Shown here one piece after another: positions 51,860-64,000 of a stretch of DNA of 64,000 nucleotides. Made by a program: the position numbers and the translations under genes. Source of the stretch: Crambe crambe (Eukaryota; Porifera; Demospongiae; Poecilosclerida; Crambeidae). Each line of letters begins with the position of its first letter. Position 1 is the stretch's first letter. The notes beneath the pieces are model-generated. The model saw nothing but the letters and a program-made list of their open reading frames with translations. It was not told the origin of the DNA and searched no databases. The stretch covers positions 2,513,501 to 2,577,500 of the forward strand of contig OZ004583.1 in the NCBI GenBank assembly GCA_963924555.1, in the 5' to 3' direction.

Positions 51860-53167
51860 GCACCACTATAATAACTATATTAAATGAACTATGATTTCCT
51901 TCTCCCTTGCATAATAAATATTTTTGGACTATTGCTAGCTGCAAGAGACAAACTCAAACGCTCAAGCTGATGATTGGTCACATGAATGGCAGCAGTCATA
52001 AAGCACTGTGCTGTGGCTAATGCTCTATTCAAGAGAATTGATATACTAATATGATGAGCCCATCTGTGACCAGCTGATTATCGCCGATATCTATAGTCAT
52101 ACAGTGGTCAATAATTGTACTCGATTGTTAAGCTAGCCACGCCTTAGTCATGATTATGCCCCTAATGCGCATGCGTGCAGCGATGAAGTGCGCTGCATAG
52201 TTACCGCATGGACTTCATTTTGTGGTGAAGTGTATAGTTACTGCATACAAGGAAAGAGGACTTTAGCTATCAGCCGCCTCTCTTTTAGTACTGGCATCAT
52301 ATATTCAGGCACGTTATGCAGTAAGAGTACTAGCTAGCTAATGTATAACTGGCTTTTAACATTAATAGCTAATCATTATTGTGAAGGATGCAGGGAAGGA
52401 ATGGGAGGGAATATCTAGGGAGTAGGTGCCACTTGTACTATGAAATAATATTAGGGGCTGTGGCACTGTGGTATATTCCTGCACACATGACATAAACACA
52501 TTAGTGTTGACTTGTGAGTTGTTACTTTTTTCAGTACATAGTGAAAGAAAGAGTCTGCACATAGCTACAGTGAAGGACTTGTCTCTCCCACTATTTAACA
52601 TGTTTGTGAGTGGATAATTACTAGTTTTGAATCAGCACAGAGATGTGGTATGCCTTGCCAAATATGGAATTCAGTGAGTGCTTGAAAATAAATTTTTTTT
52701 TCACCATACAATAAACAAATCCTGTTATGTCTTTTTTATATATCTATGTAGTTGGCTGTCAATGGAAGTTTCAAACTACTATATTCAGGGGACAGTGATG
52801 TGAGACGTAGTTTGAGGTGAAGGTGGCCCATACCCCATGCATGCACGAACAACTGCACAATCCAGCAATGTTTGTGAATCTACACCCATTTTACGTAATT
52901 GCATGAGAGTTTGTGCGAAGTTTTTCCGCGAATGATCTGCAAATTCAAGATTTCATGAACATAAATCTGTGGAATTTTAAAAAATGCGTAGATCCACGTG
53001 AATAAGAGTGTCTTTGCGTGAATAAGCACGTGTAACTATTGGTTACAGGTTAATGTAAAAAATTATTATCAGCAAGAGTAGAATGAATCGCTCTCTATGA
53101 ATATTTAGAGAGAATCCTTGACTCCAATAATATTATAATGTTGATCGATTATTGATTTTTTTTTCAG
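51860..53167. other. Gap between SSR4 and the modular gene, with a decayed unit
   Basis: It holds the SSR4 3' end and, at 52640-52858, remnants of an FN3 exon end and a CCP exon (see separate entry). No convincing signal-peptide exon for the downstream modular gene was found. Confidence 0.5.
52640..52858 (+). pseudogene. Decayed unit 0 (FN3 end and CCP exon relics)
   Basis: CCAAATATGGAATTCAGTGA at 52657-52676 looks like the end of an FN3 exon plus its donor (NIEF, then GTGAGT). After 78 bp, a normal intron length here, the segment at 52752 begins TTGGCTGT, then AATGGAAGTTTCAAACTACT and AGGGGACAGTGA. These correspond to the VDC, NGS-V-NY and VGD parts of the CCP exons. It ends with GAACAACTGCAC near 52857, the HNCT part. 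It is about 80 bp shorter than an intact CCP exon and has no open frame. Confidence 0.65.
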
Positions 53168-54168
53168 CATCTGTGACAATATCCATTCATAAGCAGAATA
53201 TAAGCCGACCGGATATTGATTGTCCCAGAGATACATTTTCATATAACTGCAGCATTTTTTCCAACAGCGAGACCATTCATCATTTGACGTGGAGAGTTAC
53301 TTATCCTGGACATGAACCCATTAACATTACATACAATGGTAGCTCTTCTCTCAACAGTGTTGGCCTCTTTGATATGCAAATCAGAGCTGTTATGACTGGT
53401 TATATAGCATTCGAGTACATTGAGTCAATCATTACAATTAAAGTGCTTGAAAATATCACTGATGAGATCAAGTTGGAATGCATCATTGAAGGCCTTGAAA
53501 ACGAAACAGTAACTTTTGTGAACTCTTCAGGTATGTAAAATGTTGCAATTAAGATCCCAAATTCATAATAGTTAGCTAAATATTTTTGATTCTATGATAA
53601 AAACAGATCACTTACCTTAATAATTGTTTTAATAGCTCCCCTTCCACCAACTGATTTTGGGATTACTGGAAAGTATGACAGTTCATTAGCCACCAACATC
53701 ACATTAGAGTGGAATCCACCACAGGGAAATGGTACAGAAATAATCGTGGACGGATACGTGGTATCCTTTTCCCCAATGCCTCTCTCTGATCTACCTAATG
53801 AATACAATTCCATAGCTTTAAATGTTACCATAAGGTACAATGTGGAATATAATATATCGCTAGTTTCAATCAACTGTGCTGGAGTGAGTAGTCCTCAGTT
53901 CTTACAAGGCATAAAATATGGTATGATAATAATATTAATTACAAAAGAGGAGTGGATTACAATGTATTATTCAATGCAGTTGATTGCTATGTTCCAATCC
54001 CCCCTACTAATGGGAGTGTGGTGAATTTTACTGGAACTAAAGTGGGAGATAACGTGACCTACAAATGTGATGAGGGATTCCGTCCTTCACTGGAGATGAA
54101 TGGAACTTGCACATTAGAAGGCCTTTGGAGCCCAGCACCTCAAGAACACAACTGCACTTTTGTTAAAG
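53168..54168 (+). other. Unit 1 (Ig 53168-53530, FN3 53636-53920, CCP 53980-54168)
   Basis: The most divergent Ig domain (starting SVTISIHKQN; HHLTWRVTYPG). Its FN3 has NGTEIIVDGYVVSFSPMP. The CCP starts VDCYVPIPP, with Tyr where most units have Gly. Confidence 0.85.
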
Positions 54169-57100
54169 GTATTATGAGCTATGATAATGACTGTTAATTT
54201 ATTGTCATTGACTTTGGAACTATATAGCGTTTGTGATGCTAACTCTATCTAGTAAAAACACAAGCCGATCTGATATTGACTGTCCAGGAGATACTCTATC
54301 ATACAATTGCAGCATCCAGTCCAACAGTGAAAATGTTCGTCTAACATGGCATGTCACTCTCCCTGGGTTTGTGCCAGTTAATATTACCTATGACAGTAAC
54401 TCTATGCTTAACTCCCCAAGTCTACTGACAATGAATACAACTGTGTATTTGAGTAACTATATTGCTGACAGCTACATAGAATCGACCAGTCTTTTCAAAG
54501 TGCCAAAAGGCTTCAGTTTGAATGGAACGAAGCTGGAATGTAGTATTGATGACCTTGATAATGACACAGTAACCGTGTTTGTCAACACATCATGTATGTA
54601 TTGTCAAGTTCTTGTAGTTATAATATTGATGCCACATTGTTACACCATAGTGCCTCTTCCACCTATCAATTTCAACATCACGAGGGAATATCACACTGTG
54701 TCTAATGTCACAGTAACATTCGAGTGGGATCCTCCTCAAGGCTATGGTCCAGAAGTTATTGTTGATAGTTATGAGATAATAATCATGCCTTCCCCCTTGT
54801 CTCATCCCACTTCCAACACTATCACTTCCTCAATCTGGAATGTAACTCTTGATTTCAATACACGATATAATGTTACGATTACTTCAATCAACTGTGCTGG
54901 TCTGGGGATGTCATTCATGTTAGAGAATATTGAGTTCCGTGAGTGTTTCCTTTGTCATGCATGAAAATCTTGAGTATCCAACATAATAATTTAACTGTTA
55001 TCTACAATTCTTTAACAGTTGACTGTGGAATCCCTTTACCACCTGGTAATGGAAGTATAGTGAGCTATTCTGGTACTAAAGTAGGGGACAGAGTCATCTA
55101 TAAGTGTCATGATGGGTTTCGTCCTTCCCATGAGATGAGTGGTATTTGTATGATGGATGTAATGTGGCAACCGGTACCAGAACAGCAAACTTGCACATTG
55201 ATTAAAGGTAAGATTGTATTGGAACCACTAGCTAGCTACGTAGTTGTGTCCTAATCCCATTGTATTTGGGAGGATTAGATATATTGATTATTATTAATAT
55301 TAATTATTCATAGCAAATGTCACTTTACTACTTTTGGAAAGGAATGAAAATTCTACACTTATAGATTGTCCAGGGGACACAATATATTACAATTGTAGTG
55401 TACTCTCCAACAGTGAGATGGTTCATTTAACATGGCATGTCACCTTTCCTGGACTCATGCCGATAAATATCACCTATGGAAATAATTCATTGATCAATGT
55501 CCCTGATTATCTGGACATGAATGTCAGTGCTACTTTAATACGCTATGAAGCAGATCAATACATTGAATCTATAATAATGTTTACATTGCTAAAAAATGTT
55601 ACGATGAATGGAACACTTTTGGAGTGTAGTGTTGCACCGAGTCTGGATTATGATTTCATGTTGGTGCTTGTTAACACATCAGGTAAGTTAGGCATTCATA
55701 TCTCAGTTCTCTTTTCTATGTATCACTAAAATATGGCAGAAAGGATTTGCATTATTACAAAGTTCTTATAATTATTATTATTTATGTATCAGTTCCTTTT
55801 CCTCCAATCAACTTCAATATAACAAGAGAATTACATAGAGTGCCAAATATTACCATCACTTTTGAATGGGATCCACCTCAAGTATCTGGTCCTGCAGTCG
55901 TTATAAATTCATATGAAATAACAATAATGCCCACACCCTTATCTCATCCAATTTCAAATGTGATCAATACCTTATCATGGAATGTGACACTGAGCTATAA
56001 CGTGGAGTATACAGCCACTATAACTGCAGAGAATTGTGCTGGAGTAAGCAAACCATTCATACTGAATAACATTGAATTCTGTAAGTATATTTTAGAATAG
56101 TCAGCATTTTTAGCTAATAATAATTATTATAAAACAGTGGACTGTGGTATCCCGATTTCTCCTACTAATGGAAGTATCGTAAACTACACTGGTACCAAGG
56201 TGGGAAATATAGTTACTTTTAAGTGTGATGAGGGTTTTAGACCTTCTGCTGAGGTGAACGGTACTTGTGGATCGGATACAGTATGGAATCCAACACCAAA
56301 TAAGCACAACTGCACATTTGTTGAAGGTAAAAAAATAATTTTTATTTTATGATAGTATTGCTAGGATTTTTTCCCTCAAAAATCAGCATCTGTAGATTTG
56401 CATCTTTTGGAGAGAAATGAAATGTCTACAGTCATTGATTGCCCAGGAGATACTATAATCTACAATTGTAGCATACTATCCAACAGTGAGATGGTTCATC
56501 TGACATGGCACGTCACTTTTCCTGGGCTCATTCCGATAAATATCACATATGACAGCACTTCTTCAATCAATGTCATAGACATTTTGGATATGAATACTAG
56601 TGTTGTCTTACTACGATATGAAGCAGATCAATACATTGAATCAGTGATTACTTTTAGATTGCTTAAGAATATTTCCATGAATGGAACCATACTGTTGGAA
56701 TGTAGTATTGCACCTCACCTTGATCACAATACAGCTGCTATCATTGTGAATACATCGGGTATGAATACTTTCTATTGCATCACTATTAATTTGATCTGAT
56801 CTCCTCTGATTACACAGTTCCCCTCCCACCAACCAATTTCTCAATTACAAGAGAATATCATGAAATATTGAACATCACAGTCACATTGGAGTGGGTTCCT
56901 CCTCAGGGAAGTGGACCAAGTATCATCGTGGACACCTACGAGATAATGGTCACGCCTGAGCCTCTATCTAGTCCCATATCCAACATAATCAATACAACAT
57001 CTTGGAATGTGACACTGAATTACAACTTGATATACACAGCAGTAATAACTGCTGAAAACTGTGCTGGAGTGAGTTTGCCTGTCACACTAGGCAACATTGA

Positions 57101-60100
57101 ATTTTGTGAGTTAATGTTCAACATAAGAGTCAGCTAAAATATTATCACTTAATTGTGCATGCAGTATCAGTTGACATAGAAGTTCTAATGATAATGCTCT
57201 GTTTGATGTAGTGGATTGTGGAATTCCTACACCTCCTATCAATGGCAATATAGTGCACTACTCGGGAACTAAAGTGGGGGATATAGTCACGTACAAGTGC
57301 AATGAAGGATTTCGTCCTTCTGCTGAGATGAATGGTACATGCACTATGGATTCAATGTGGAATCCAGCACCAGAAAGACATAATTGCACATTTATTATAG
57401 GTACGTATGACACTAGCCATATTATAAGCAGCTACTCTGATATAAATGATTGACTGATTGTGCCATGCAGCATCAGTAAGTTTATCACGTTTGGAAAGAA
57501 ATAGTAATTCGACTGTTATTGACTGTCCAGACGACACCATAATCTACAACTGTAGCATTCAATCAAATAGCGAGATGATTCATCTGACATGGCACGTCAC
57601 TTTTCCTGGACACGTACCAATCAATATCACATATCATGACAACTCTTCTACTACGGACATATTGGATTTGAATACCAGTGTTATTTTAACACAATATAGA
57701 CCTGATCAATATATTGAATCAGTGATCACTATTACACTGCTGAAAAATGTTACAATGAATGGAACTATATCACTAGAATGTGGAATAGCACCTTATCTTG
57801 GTAATGATTCAGCAAATATCCCAGTTAATACAGCAGGTATGTATAGTATATGAAATTATAATACTTACTAACATTGTGACTTTAACCTATTGTACGTAGT
57901 TCCTAATCCACCAACCAATTTCTCAATTTCAAGAGAATATCACAAGGTCTTGAATATCACAGTCACACTGGAGTGGATTCCTCCCCAGGGAAGTGGTCCA
58001 AATGTTGTTGTAGATATATACGAAGTAACAATCATGCCCGAGCCTCTATCTTCTCCTGTATCCAATATCATCAGAGCAACATCTTGGAATGTGACACTGA
58101 ATTACAACTTGATGTACACTGCAATAATAATAGCTGAGAATTGTGCTGGTGTAAGCGTTCCAGTCACTTTAGGGAACATTGAATTCCGTAAGTTTTGACA
58201 TCTCAGAGAACTAGCTTTACCTTTTGAGCACACCTTATTATCAACTACGTGAACTAATTTTTTTCTTGGTTGTCAATAGTTGACTGCGGTATCCCAATAC
58301 CACCAATAAATGGTAGTATCGTGAATTACTCTGGCACTAAAGTGGGGGACATTGTCACATACAAGTGCAATGAAGGGTATCGTCCTTCTGCTGAGATGAA
58401 CGGCACATGCAGAACAGATTCACTGTGGGACCCAGTACCAGAAAGACATAATTGCACATTTGTAACAGGTATTCATATTGTTTCAAAGGTAATCTGAACT
58501 ACTAAGTATTTCTTTTTTAAGCATCTGTTTCTGTGAGCTTATTTGAAAGAAATGAGACTTCACTTGACATAGACTGCCCTGGGGACACAATAGTTTATAA
58601 TTGCAGCATACTATCAAACAGTGAAACTGTACATCTGATATGGAGCGTCAATTTTCCTAATCTTGTACCCTTAAATTTAACTTTTGATGGCCACTCTACA
58701 CTCAATAATGTGGTACACTTGGACTTCAATGTCAGTGCAACTTTGACGAAATATAGATCAGATAGGTATATCGAGTCAATAATAATATTGACACTACTGA
58801 AGAATTTCTCTATGAATGGAACATTGGTTAAATGTAGTATTGATCCAGATCTGGATAGCTTTTCAGTTGTTGTGCCTGTTAACACATCAGGTAAATCTAA
58901 CTTTCTATGATATAGTTGATAGGCAGATTCCTTTATATTTGTATTATATCTCACCCCTTTCAGTCCCTCTTGCACCCTCGAATTTCAGTATTGTTGGAAG
59001 ATATGATGAAATATTGAACACCACTGTAACATTTAAGTGGGATCCACCTCAAGGCAGTGGCCCAGAGACAGTAGTCAACAGCTATACCATCTCCATTACA
59101 CCAAGGCCAGTATCTCATCCTAGAGTTAATGTAGTCACATCCAGATTTCTGAATGTAACATTGAATTATAATGTGGAGTACACTGCTACCATTATTGCTG
59201 AAAATTGTGCTGGAATAAGCAGTGTATCCATGATACATAATATTGAATACTGTAAGTGGATAATAATGAAATATTGCTATACTCTTAAATTGTTTCTGCA
59301 TACTTTTATAGTGGATTGTGGGATCCCTTTACCCCCAATCAATGGCAGTGTGTTGTATTATTCCAGTACCAAGCCAGGGGACTATGTCACATACAAGTGC
59401 AATGAAGGGTATCGTCCTTCTGCTGAGATGAACGGCACATGCAGAACAGATTCACTGTGGGACCCAGTACCAGAAAGACATAATTGCACATTTATAACAG
59501 GTATCTATATTATTTAATGAACTACTAAGTATTTTATTTTCTTCTTTTAAATTAAGCATCTGTTACTGTGAGTTTGCTTGAAAGAAATGAGACTTCACTT
59601 GACATCGATTGCCCTGGGGACACAATAGTTTATAATTGCAGCATACTATCAAATAGTGAAACTGTACATCTGATATGGAGCATCGATTTTCCTGGTTATG
59701 TTCCCTTCAATTTAACTTTTGATGGCCACTCCACACTCAATAATGTGGTACACTTGGATTTCAATGTCAGTGCAACTTTGACAGAATATACATTAGATAA
59801 GTATATTGAGTCGATAGTGACATTGACACTACTGAAGAATTTCTCTATGAATGGAACATTGGTTAAATGTAGTATTGATCCAGATCTGGATAGCTTTTCA
59901 GTTGTTGTGCCTGTTAACACATCAGGTAAATCACTGTAATAGCTAACAGACAGAATCCTTTAGATTGGTCGTGATATCTCACCCCCTTTCAGTTCCTCTT
60001 GCACCCTCAAATTTCAATATTGCTGGAAGATATGATGATGTATTGAATACCACTGTAACATTTAAATGGGATCCACCTCAAGGCAGTGGCCCAGAGACAG

Positions 60101-63100
60101 TAGTCAACAGCTATACCATCTCCATTACACCAAGGCCAGTGTCTCATCCTAGAGTTAATACAGTCACATCCAGATTTCTGAATGTGACATTGAATTATAA
60201 TGTGGAGTACACTGCTACCATTATTGCTGAAAATTGTGCTGGAATAAGCAGTGTATCCATGATACATAATATTGAATACTGTAAGTGGATAATCATGAAA
60301 AATATTGCTATACTCATAAATTTTTTCTTCATACTTTTATAGTGGATTGTGGGATCCCTTTACCCCCAATCAATGGCAGTGTGTTGTATTATTCCAGTAC
60401 TAAGCCAGGGGACTATGTCACGTACAAGTGCAATGAGGGCTTCCGTCCCTCACCTGCTATGAATGCTACTTGTATGTCATCAGATTCTAGATGGAGCCCA
60501 TTACCAGAGAAACATAACTGCACATTTGTCCAAGGTATTATACTGTCTCTCCCATTGATTTATATAGTTGCCTATAACCTAATGTTTAATAGCATCTGTG
60601 ATTCTCATCCTTTCTGAACGAATTGAAGCCCAGGCTGATATTGACTGCCCTGGAGATAATGTGTCATATATTTGCATGATACAATCTAATAGTGAAGAAG
60701 TACACCTGATTTGGAAAATAACCTTTCCAGAACTCATGCCAGTGAATATCACATATGATGACACCTCAATCCTTAACTTTGAGAACCAACTGGACATGAA
60801 CGTGACCACTACAATAACAAACTATACAGCAGATCAGTTCATTGAGTCAGTCCTCGTGTTTACACTGCTGAAAAATGTTACTATGAATGGAACTAAGTTG
60901 GAATGTAGTATTGACCCTGATCTCGATGATGCTGTGATGATTTTATTGGTTAATACTTCAGGTAGGTAAAATTTCGTCATCGCCTAACTTAAATGAACAT
61001 TCATACCATTGTTTTTCGTCTACAGTTCCACTTGTACCGACAGGTTTCGAAACTTCCGTGAAGTATGATAACTCTCTTGACACTATTGTTACTTTCCAGT
61101 GGGATCCGCCACAGGGTAGTGGTCCAGAAACGGTTGTTGACAGCTACCAAATTTCAATTACACCTAGACCTGTATCACATCCTGTGCTTAATGTCATATC
61201 TTACACCACATCTTGGAACGTCACCCTTTATTTCAATGTAGAGTACTCAGCTACTATTATTGCTATTAATTGTGAGGGTGATAGTAGTCCATTTACATTA
61301 CGTGACATCAAATACAGTGAGTTAATATTGTGTAAATTATAATATTATGTGCTATTCACTTACTCTGCATCACAATCCAAATCGCAGTTGACTGTTATGT
61401 CCCAGTTCCCCCCATGGATGGACACATAGTAAACTATTCTGGAACTAAAGTCGGAGATGTCGTCATCTTCAATTGCAGCAAAGGATTCCGTCCATCACGT
61501 GATGTGAGTGGAAATTGCACTCAAGAAGGGAGATGGTATCCAGCACCAGATCAACATAACTGCACTTTTGTTGAAGGTAGGTAGTTTTAATGCTAGCTAA
61601 CTTTATATTATGCATGTCCCTTGTAATTGTTATCCATCCAGCTGTAGCGGATCTAACCCTTCATGAACGGATCACACAACGATCAGATATAGACTGTCCT
61701 GGCGATACCATATCATACAACTGTAGTGTAGAGTCCAATAGTGAGACTGTAGAACTAACTTGGGTAATCACTTTACCAAAGGAAGTTGCACCCATCAATA
61801 TCACATACGATAGTACCTCTTCGCTCAATGAAATAGATCTGTTGGATATCTATGTTAATGCAACTTTAACGGAGTATACACATGATCTATATATTGAGTC
61901 TCTTATTACCTTCACCCTGTTTGAGGATATCAACATAAATGGAACTGAGCTACAGTGTAGCTCTTCTGATCTTGATAGTGTAATAGTGGAAGTCTTTGCA
62001 AATATTACAGGTATTTTTATTTTTTAATGTCCATATTTTAAGAAATTTAATACTTCCCAAATTATTTGAATAGTGCCTCTTTCTCCCAATGGATTTCACA
62101 TTATAGAGAAGTACGATTCATTAGTTACAAATATCACTATCACATTCGGTTGGGATCCTCCATCAGGCACTGGTCCACAGGCAGTAGTCGACCACTACAG
62201 CATCTCCCTATCACCAGATCCACTCTCTCACCCTGGGTTAAATGTAGTCAATGCTCCACCATGGAATGTAACTCTACTTTATAATATGGAATACACAGCT
62301 GTCATAATTGCAGAAAATTGTGCTGGAGAGAGCGAGCCTACCATTCTATCAGACTTTGAATTTAGTAAGAATATTTCAAGAAGTTCAAAGACCAAAAGTA
62401 ATACCATTGTTCTTCATAGTTGATTGCAGTATACCTAGTCCTCCTACTGATGGCTATCTTGGCAACTATACTGGTAGTAAAGTTGGAGATTTCATTACAT
62501 TCCAGTGTAATGAGGGTTTTACCCCTTCTGATGTTATGACTGCCAACTGTAGCATGCGTGGAGAATGGGTACCAGCACCTGAGACACATAACTGCACTCT
62601 TGTTAAAGGTATGTACGTGTGTATGTGATTATAGTAGAACAAAAATTATCAATACCTGTTATTCTCTGTCATTTTAGCGTCTGTAACTTTATTGATCATT
62701 GAAAAAAATTCAACCTATAATGATATAGACTGCCCAGGGGACACCATATTGTACAATTGCTCTATAGAGTCAAACAGTGAGAATATACATTTAACATGGA
62801 CCACCAAGCTCCCTGGATTAGTTCCAATTAAGATCACATATGACAGCACATCAATTTCTGGCAATGTGGATCATTTGGATATGAATATCAGTGTGAAGCT
62901 GACAGCATTTATGTATCAAAATATAATACAATCAACTCTTCTACTCACACAGCTCAATAAAGTTCCAATGGATGGTACTGAAGTTCAATGTAGCATTTCC
63001 CCAGTCCTTGCTAATGACACTGTGACTGTTTTTATCAACACATCAGGTAATACGTACATGTTTAAATGGCCCAGTCTAACTCAGTTATAATTCTTTCCTC

Positions 63101-63647
63101 ATCTCATGCAGCACCCCGTGCTCCCACAAGCTTCAATTTAACTAATGGATATGAAGATGAATTCAACATCACAATAACTCTTGAATGGAATCCACCAAAA
63201 GGAAGTGGTCCTGAGGTTATTGTACACAGCTATGAGATTGTAATTACACCCAAACCGATTTCATATCCAAGTTCCAACACAATATATTCTACTTCTTGGA
63301 ATGTGACTCTAAATTATAATGTACAATATGAAGCAACCATTATTGCAGTGAACTGTGAAGGGGAGAGCAGTCCAGTTATATTAAGTGACATTGAGTTCAG
63401 TGAGTTAAACTATTATTTATATTTTCTTATTCTTATTCATATTTTCATTCTTTATTCAGTAAACTGTGGTAACCCAAGGTCTCCCACTAATGGTAGTCTT
63501 GGTAACTATTCGAGAACCACAAAGGGGGCTGAAGTGATGTTCATGTGTGACCTGGGGTTTCTTCCCACTTCTAAAATCAAAGCTATCTGTAATGATACTG
63601 GATCATGGGATCCAGCTCCAGAAAATCACACCTGCCTATGTATGTGA
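53168..63647 (+). CDS. Giant extracellular protein of ten Ig-FN3-CCP units (5' end not found)
   Basis: Thirty exons, each coding one domain and each starting and ending in phase 1. The order Ig-like (363-372 nt), FN3 (285-291 nt), CCP/sushi (180-192 nt) repeats ten times, giving about 2,820 residues. The Ig-like domains carry DCPGDT, YNCS, LTW and L-x-CS. FN3 domains carry W-x-PPQGSGP and a single Cys in NCAG. CCP domains carry VDCG, YKCNEGFRPS, GTC, W-x-PAP and HNCTF. N-glycosylation sequons are very frequent. Ig has three Cys, FN3 one and CCP four, so each unit is even. The last CCP exon ends at 63639 (TCL); reading on gives a stop at 63647, and an AATAAA lies at 63987-63992, but further exons past the window are possible. 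No signal peptide or membrane anchor is visible. An adhesion or recognition role is inferred only. Confidence 0.85.
54228..55207 (+). other. Unit 2 (Ig 54228-54593, FN3 54651-54938, CCP 55019-55207)
   Basis: The Ig donor is CAT|GTATGT rather than CAG|GT, so the split codon differs (Leu at the junction). The CCP has CHDGFRPS and ends with QQTCTLIK, lacking the HNCT sequon. Confidence 0.85.
55314..56326 (+). other. Unit 3 (Ig 55314-55682, FN3 55793-56080, CCP 56138-56326)
   Basis: Ig with MVHLTWHVTFPGLMPINITY, closely matched in unit 4. CCP with CGIPISPTNGSIVNYTGTKV. Confidence 0.87.
56387..57400 (+). other. Unit 4 (Ig 56387-56758, FN3 56818-57105, CCP 57212-57400)
   Basis: The longest Ig exon (372 nt). 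The FN3 core (EWVPPQGSGPSIIVDTYEIM) is nearest to unit 5. Confidence 0.87.
57471..58468 (+). other. Unit 5 (Ig 57471-57836, FN3 57900-58187, CCP 58280-58468)
   Basis: The Ig has CPDDT in place of CPGDT. The 3' half of its CCP (NEGYRPSAEMNGTCRTDSLW) is identical to that of unit 6. Confidence 0.87.
58522..59500 (+). other. Unit 6 (Ig 58522-58890, FN3 58964-59251, CCP 59312-59500)
   Basis: Ig and FN3 are almost identical to unit 7 (HLIWSVNFPN against HLIWSIDFPG). The CCP 5' half (VDCGIPLPPINGSVLYYSST) matches unit 7 and its 3' half matches unit 5, marking a crossover inside the CCP exon. Confidence 0.88.
59557..60534 (+). other. Unit 7 (Ig 59557-59925, FN3 59993-60280, CCP 60343-60534)
   Basis: Recent duplicate of unit 6 through Ig, FN3 and the first half of the CCP. 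The CCP second half is different and one codon longer (MNATCMSSDSRWSPLPEKHN). Confidence 0.88.
60593..61576 (+). other. Unit 8 (Ig 60593-60961, FN3 61026-61316, CCP 61388-61576)
   Basis: The Ig has CPGDNVSYICMIQSN, with Ile-Cys in place of Asn-Cys. The FN3 Cys motif is NCEGDSS. The CCP starts VDCYVPVPPMDG. Confidence 0.85.
61642..62608 (+). other. Unit 9 (Ig 61642-62010, FN3 62074-62364, CCP 62420-62608)
   Basis: The acceptor at 61641 (CCATCCAG) was chosen over a nearby GTAG because it keeps the ten residues before the Ig core as in other units (AVADLTLHER). The CCP starts VDCSIPSPPTDG. Confidence 0.82.
62678..63639 (+). other. Unit 10 (Ig 62678-63046, FN3 63112-63399, CCP 63460-63639)
   Basis: The last unit seen. 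Its CCP (INCGNPRSPTNGSLGNY) ends HTCL nine nucleotides earlier than the others and, read through the possible donor, reaches a stop at 63647. Confidence 0.82.
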
Positions 63648-64000
63648 TATATTTTGATAAAATAATTCTGGTAGTTGTTATTGTGGTTGCTTAATCAGCC
63701 TTATTGTCATAGAGGTGATTTATCTAAGTGGATTGTAGGTGCTTGGCTTATCTAAGTGCTAGTGGTGAGCATTTACAGCTTTCTACATACGTATGGAGCT
63801 TCCTGATTGGAACCACCACTACGTAGCATGACTCTTGTCTCTAATAGCAATATCAAGCGCTGGAGCTATACTTTATCTTAGTGCTTTGTTACATAAACTC
63901 AACAGCAAAATCTTTTAAAGAGTAGCGCTAAGGAATACTTGCTTGGTCGCTCGCTGTCAAATGTTGCACATTGCCCTAGTATTGATAATAAAGTATACTA
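63648..64000. other. Right edge
   Basis: No further Ig, FN3 or CCP exon is seen. AATAAA at 63987-63992 could end the modular gene's transcript. Confidence 0.4.

Noticed and set aside
53152-53167. ATG at 53152 as the start of the modular protein
   Set aside because: These bases are the polypyrimidine tract and acceptor (TTTTTTTTCAG) before the unit 1 Ig exon, and no signal peptide would result.
54590-62589. Minus-strand frames of 60-126 codons across the modular gene
   Set aside because: Shadows of Ig, FN3 and CCP exons; the plus-strand exons have the splice sites, domain motifs and constant phase.

Overview
The window reads as nuclear DNA of a non-bilaterian animal, most likely a demosponge. 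The genome is AT-rich and full of TAGCTAGC-type words. Genes are intron-dense with mostly short introns, two animal housekeeping genes are clearly recognisable (GRIPAP1 and SSR4), and lineage-specific secreted or surface gene families surround them. The species assignment is inference; the gene identifications rest on protein motifs I could read and on exon phases that close exactly. I saw no retroelement, rRNA, tRNA or CRISPR array.

Layout. (1) 1-5,640: a head-to-head pair of small secreted helical, cytokine-like proteins (complement 2360..1564 and 4227..4935). They share an exon structure and align with each other, have TATA boxes, and are separated by a foldback repeat. (2) 5,647-26,444, minus strand: a complete 27-exon GRIPAP1 (GRASP-1) orthologue of 787 codons. 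Two introns appear to use GC-AG boundaries. Several introns carry very long pyrimidine tracts (transcript sense) against the 3' splice site. The introns also hold several MITE-type DNA elements and minisatellites. (3) 26,633-51,859, plus strand: SSR4 (TRAP-delta), starting about 190 bp from GRIPAP1 across a shared divergent promoter. Its second intron is about 24.4 kb and encloses an opposite-strand tandem family of intronless genes. There are five intact copies (33.2, 37.3, 41.4, 45.3 and 49.5 kb) and one pseudogene (46.9-47.8 kb). They encode secreted proteins with two copies of a 12-cysteine domain, a Ser/Thr repeat stalk and a C-terminal GPI-like tail. (4) 53,168-63,647, plus strand: a giant modular extracellular gene of ten consecutive Ig-like / FN3 / CCP (sushi) units, one exon per domain and every boundary in phase 1. 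A decayed eleventh unit lies upstream.

Functionally, GRIPAP1 (recycling endosomes) and SSR4 (ER translocon) are housekeeping. The cytokine-like pair, the 12-Cys GPI-like family and the Ig-FN3-CCP array are all secreted or cell-surface products that look fast-evolving: tandem copies, stalk repeat-number change, hybrid units, a pseudogene, and an identical tract between paralogous spacers. A role in recognition or adhesion is a reasonable guess but is not shown by the sequence.
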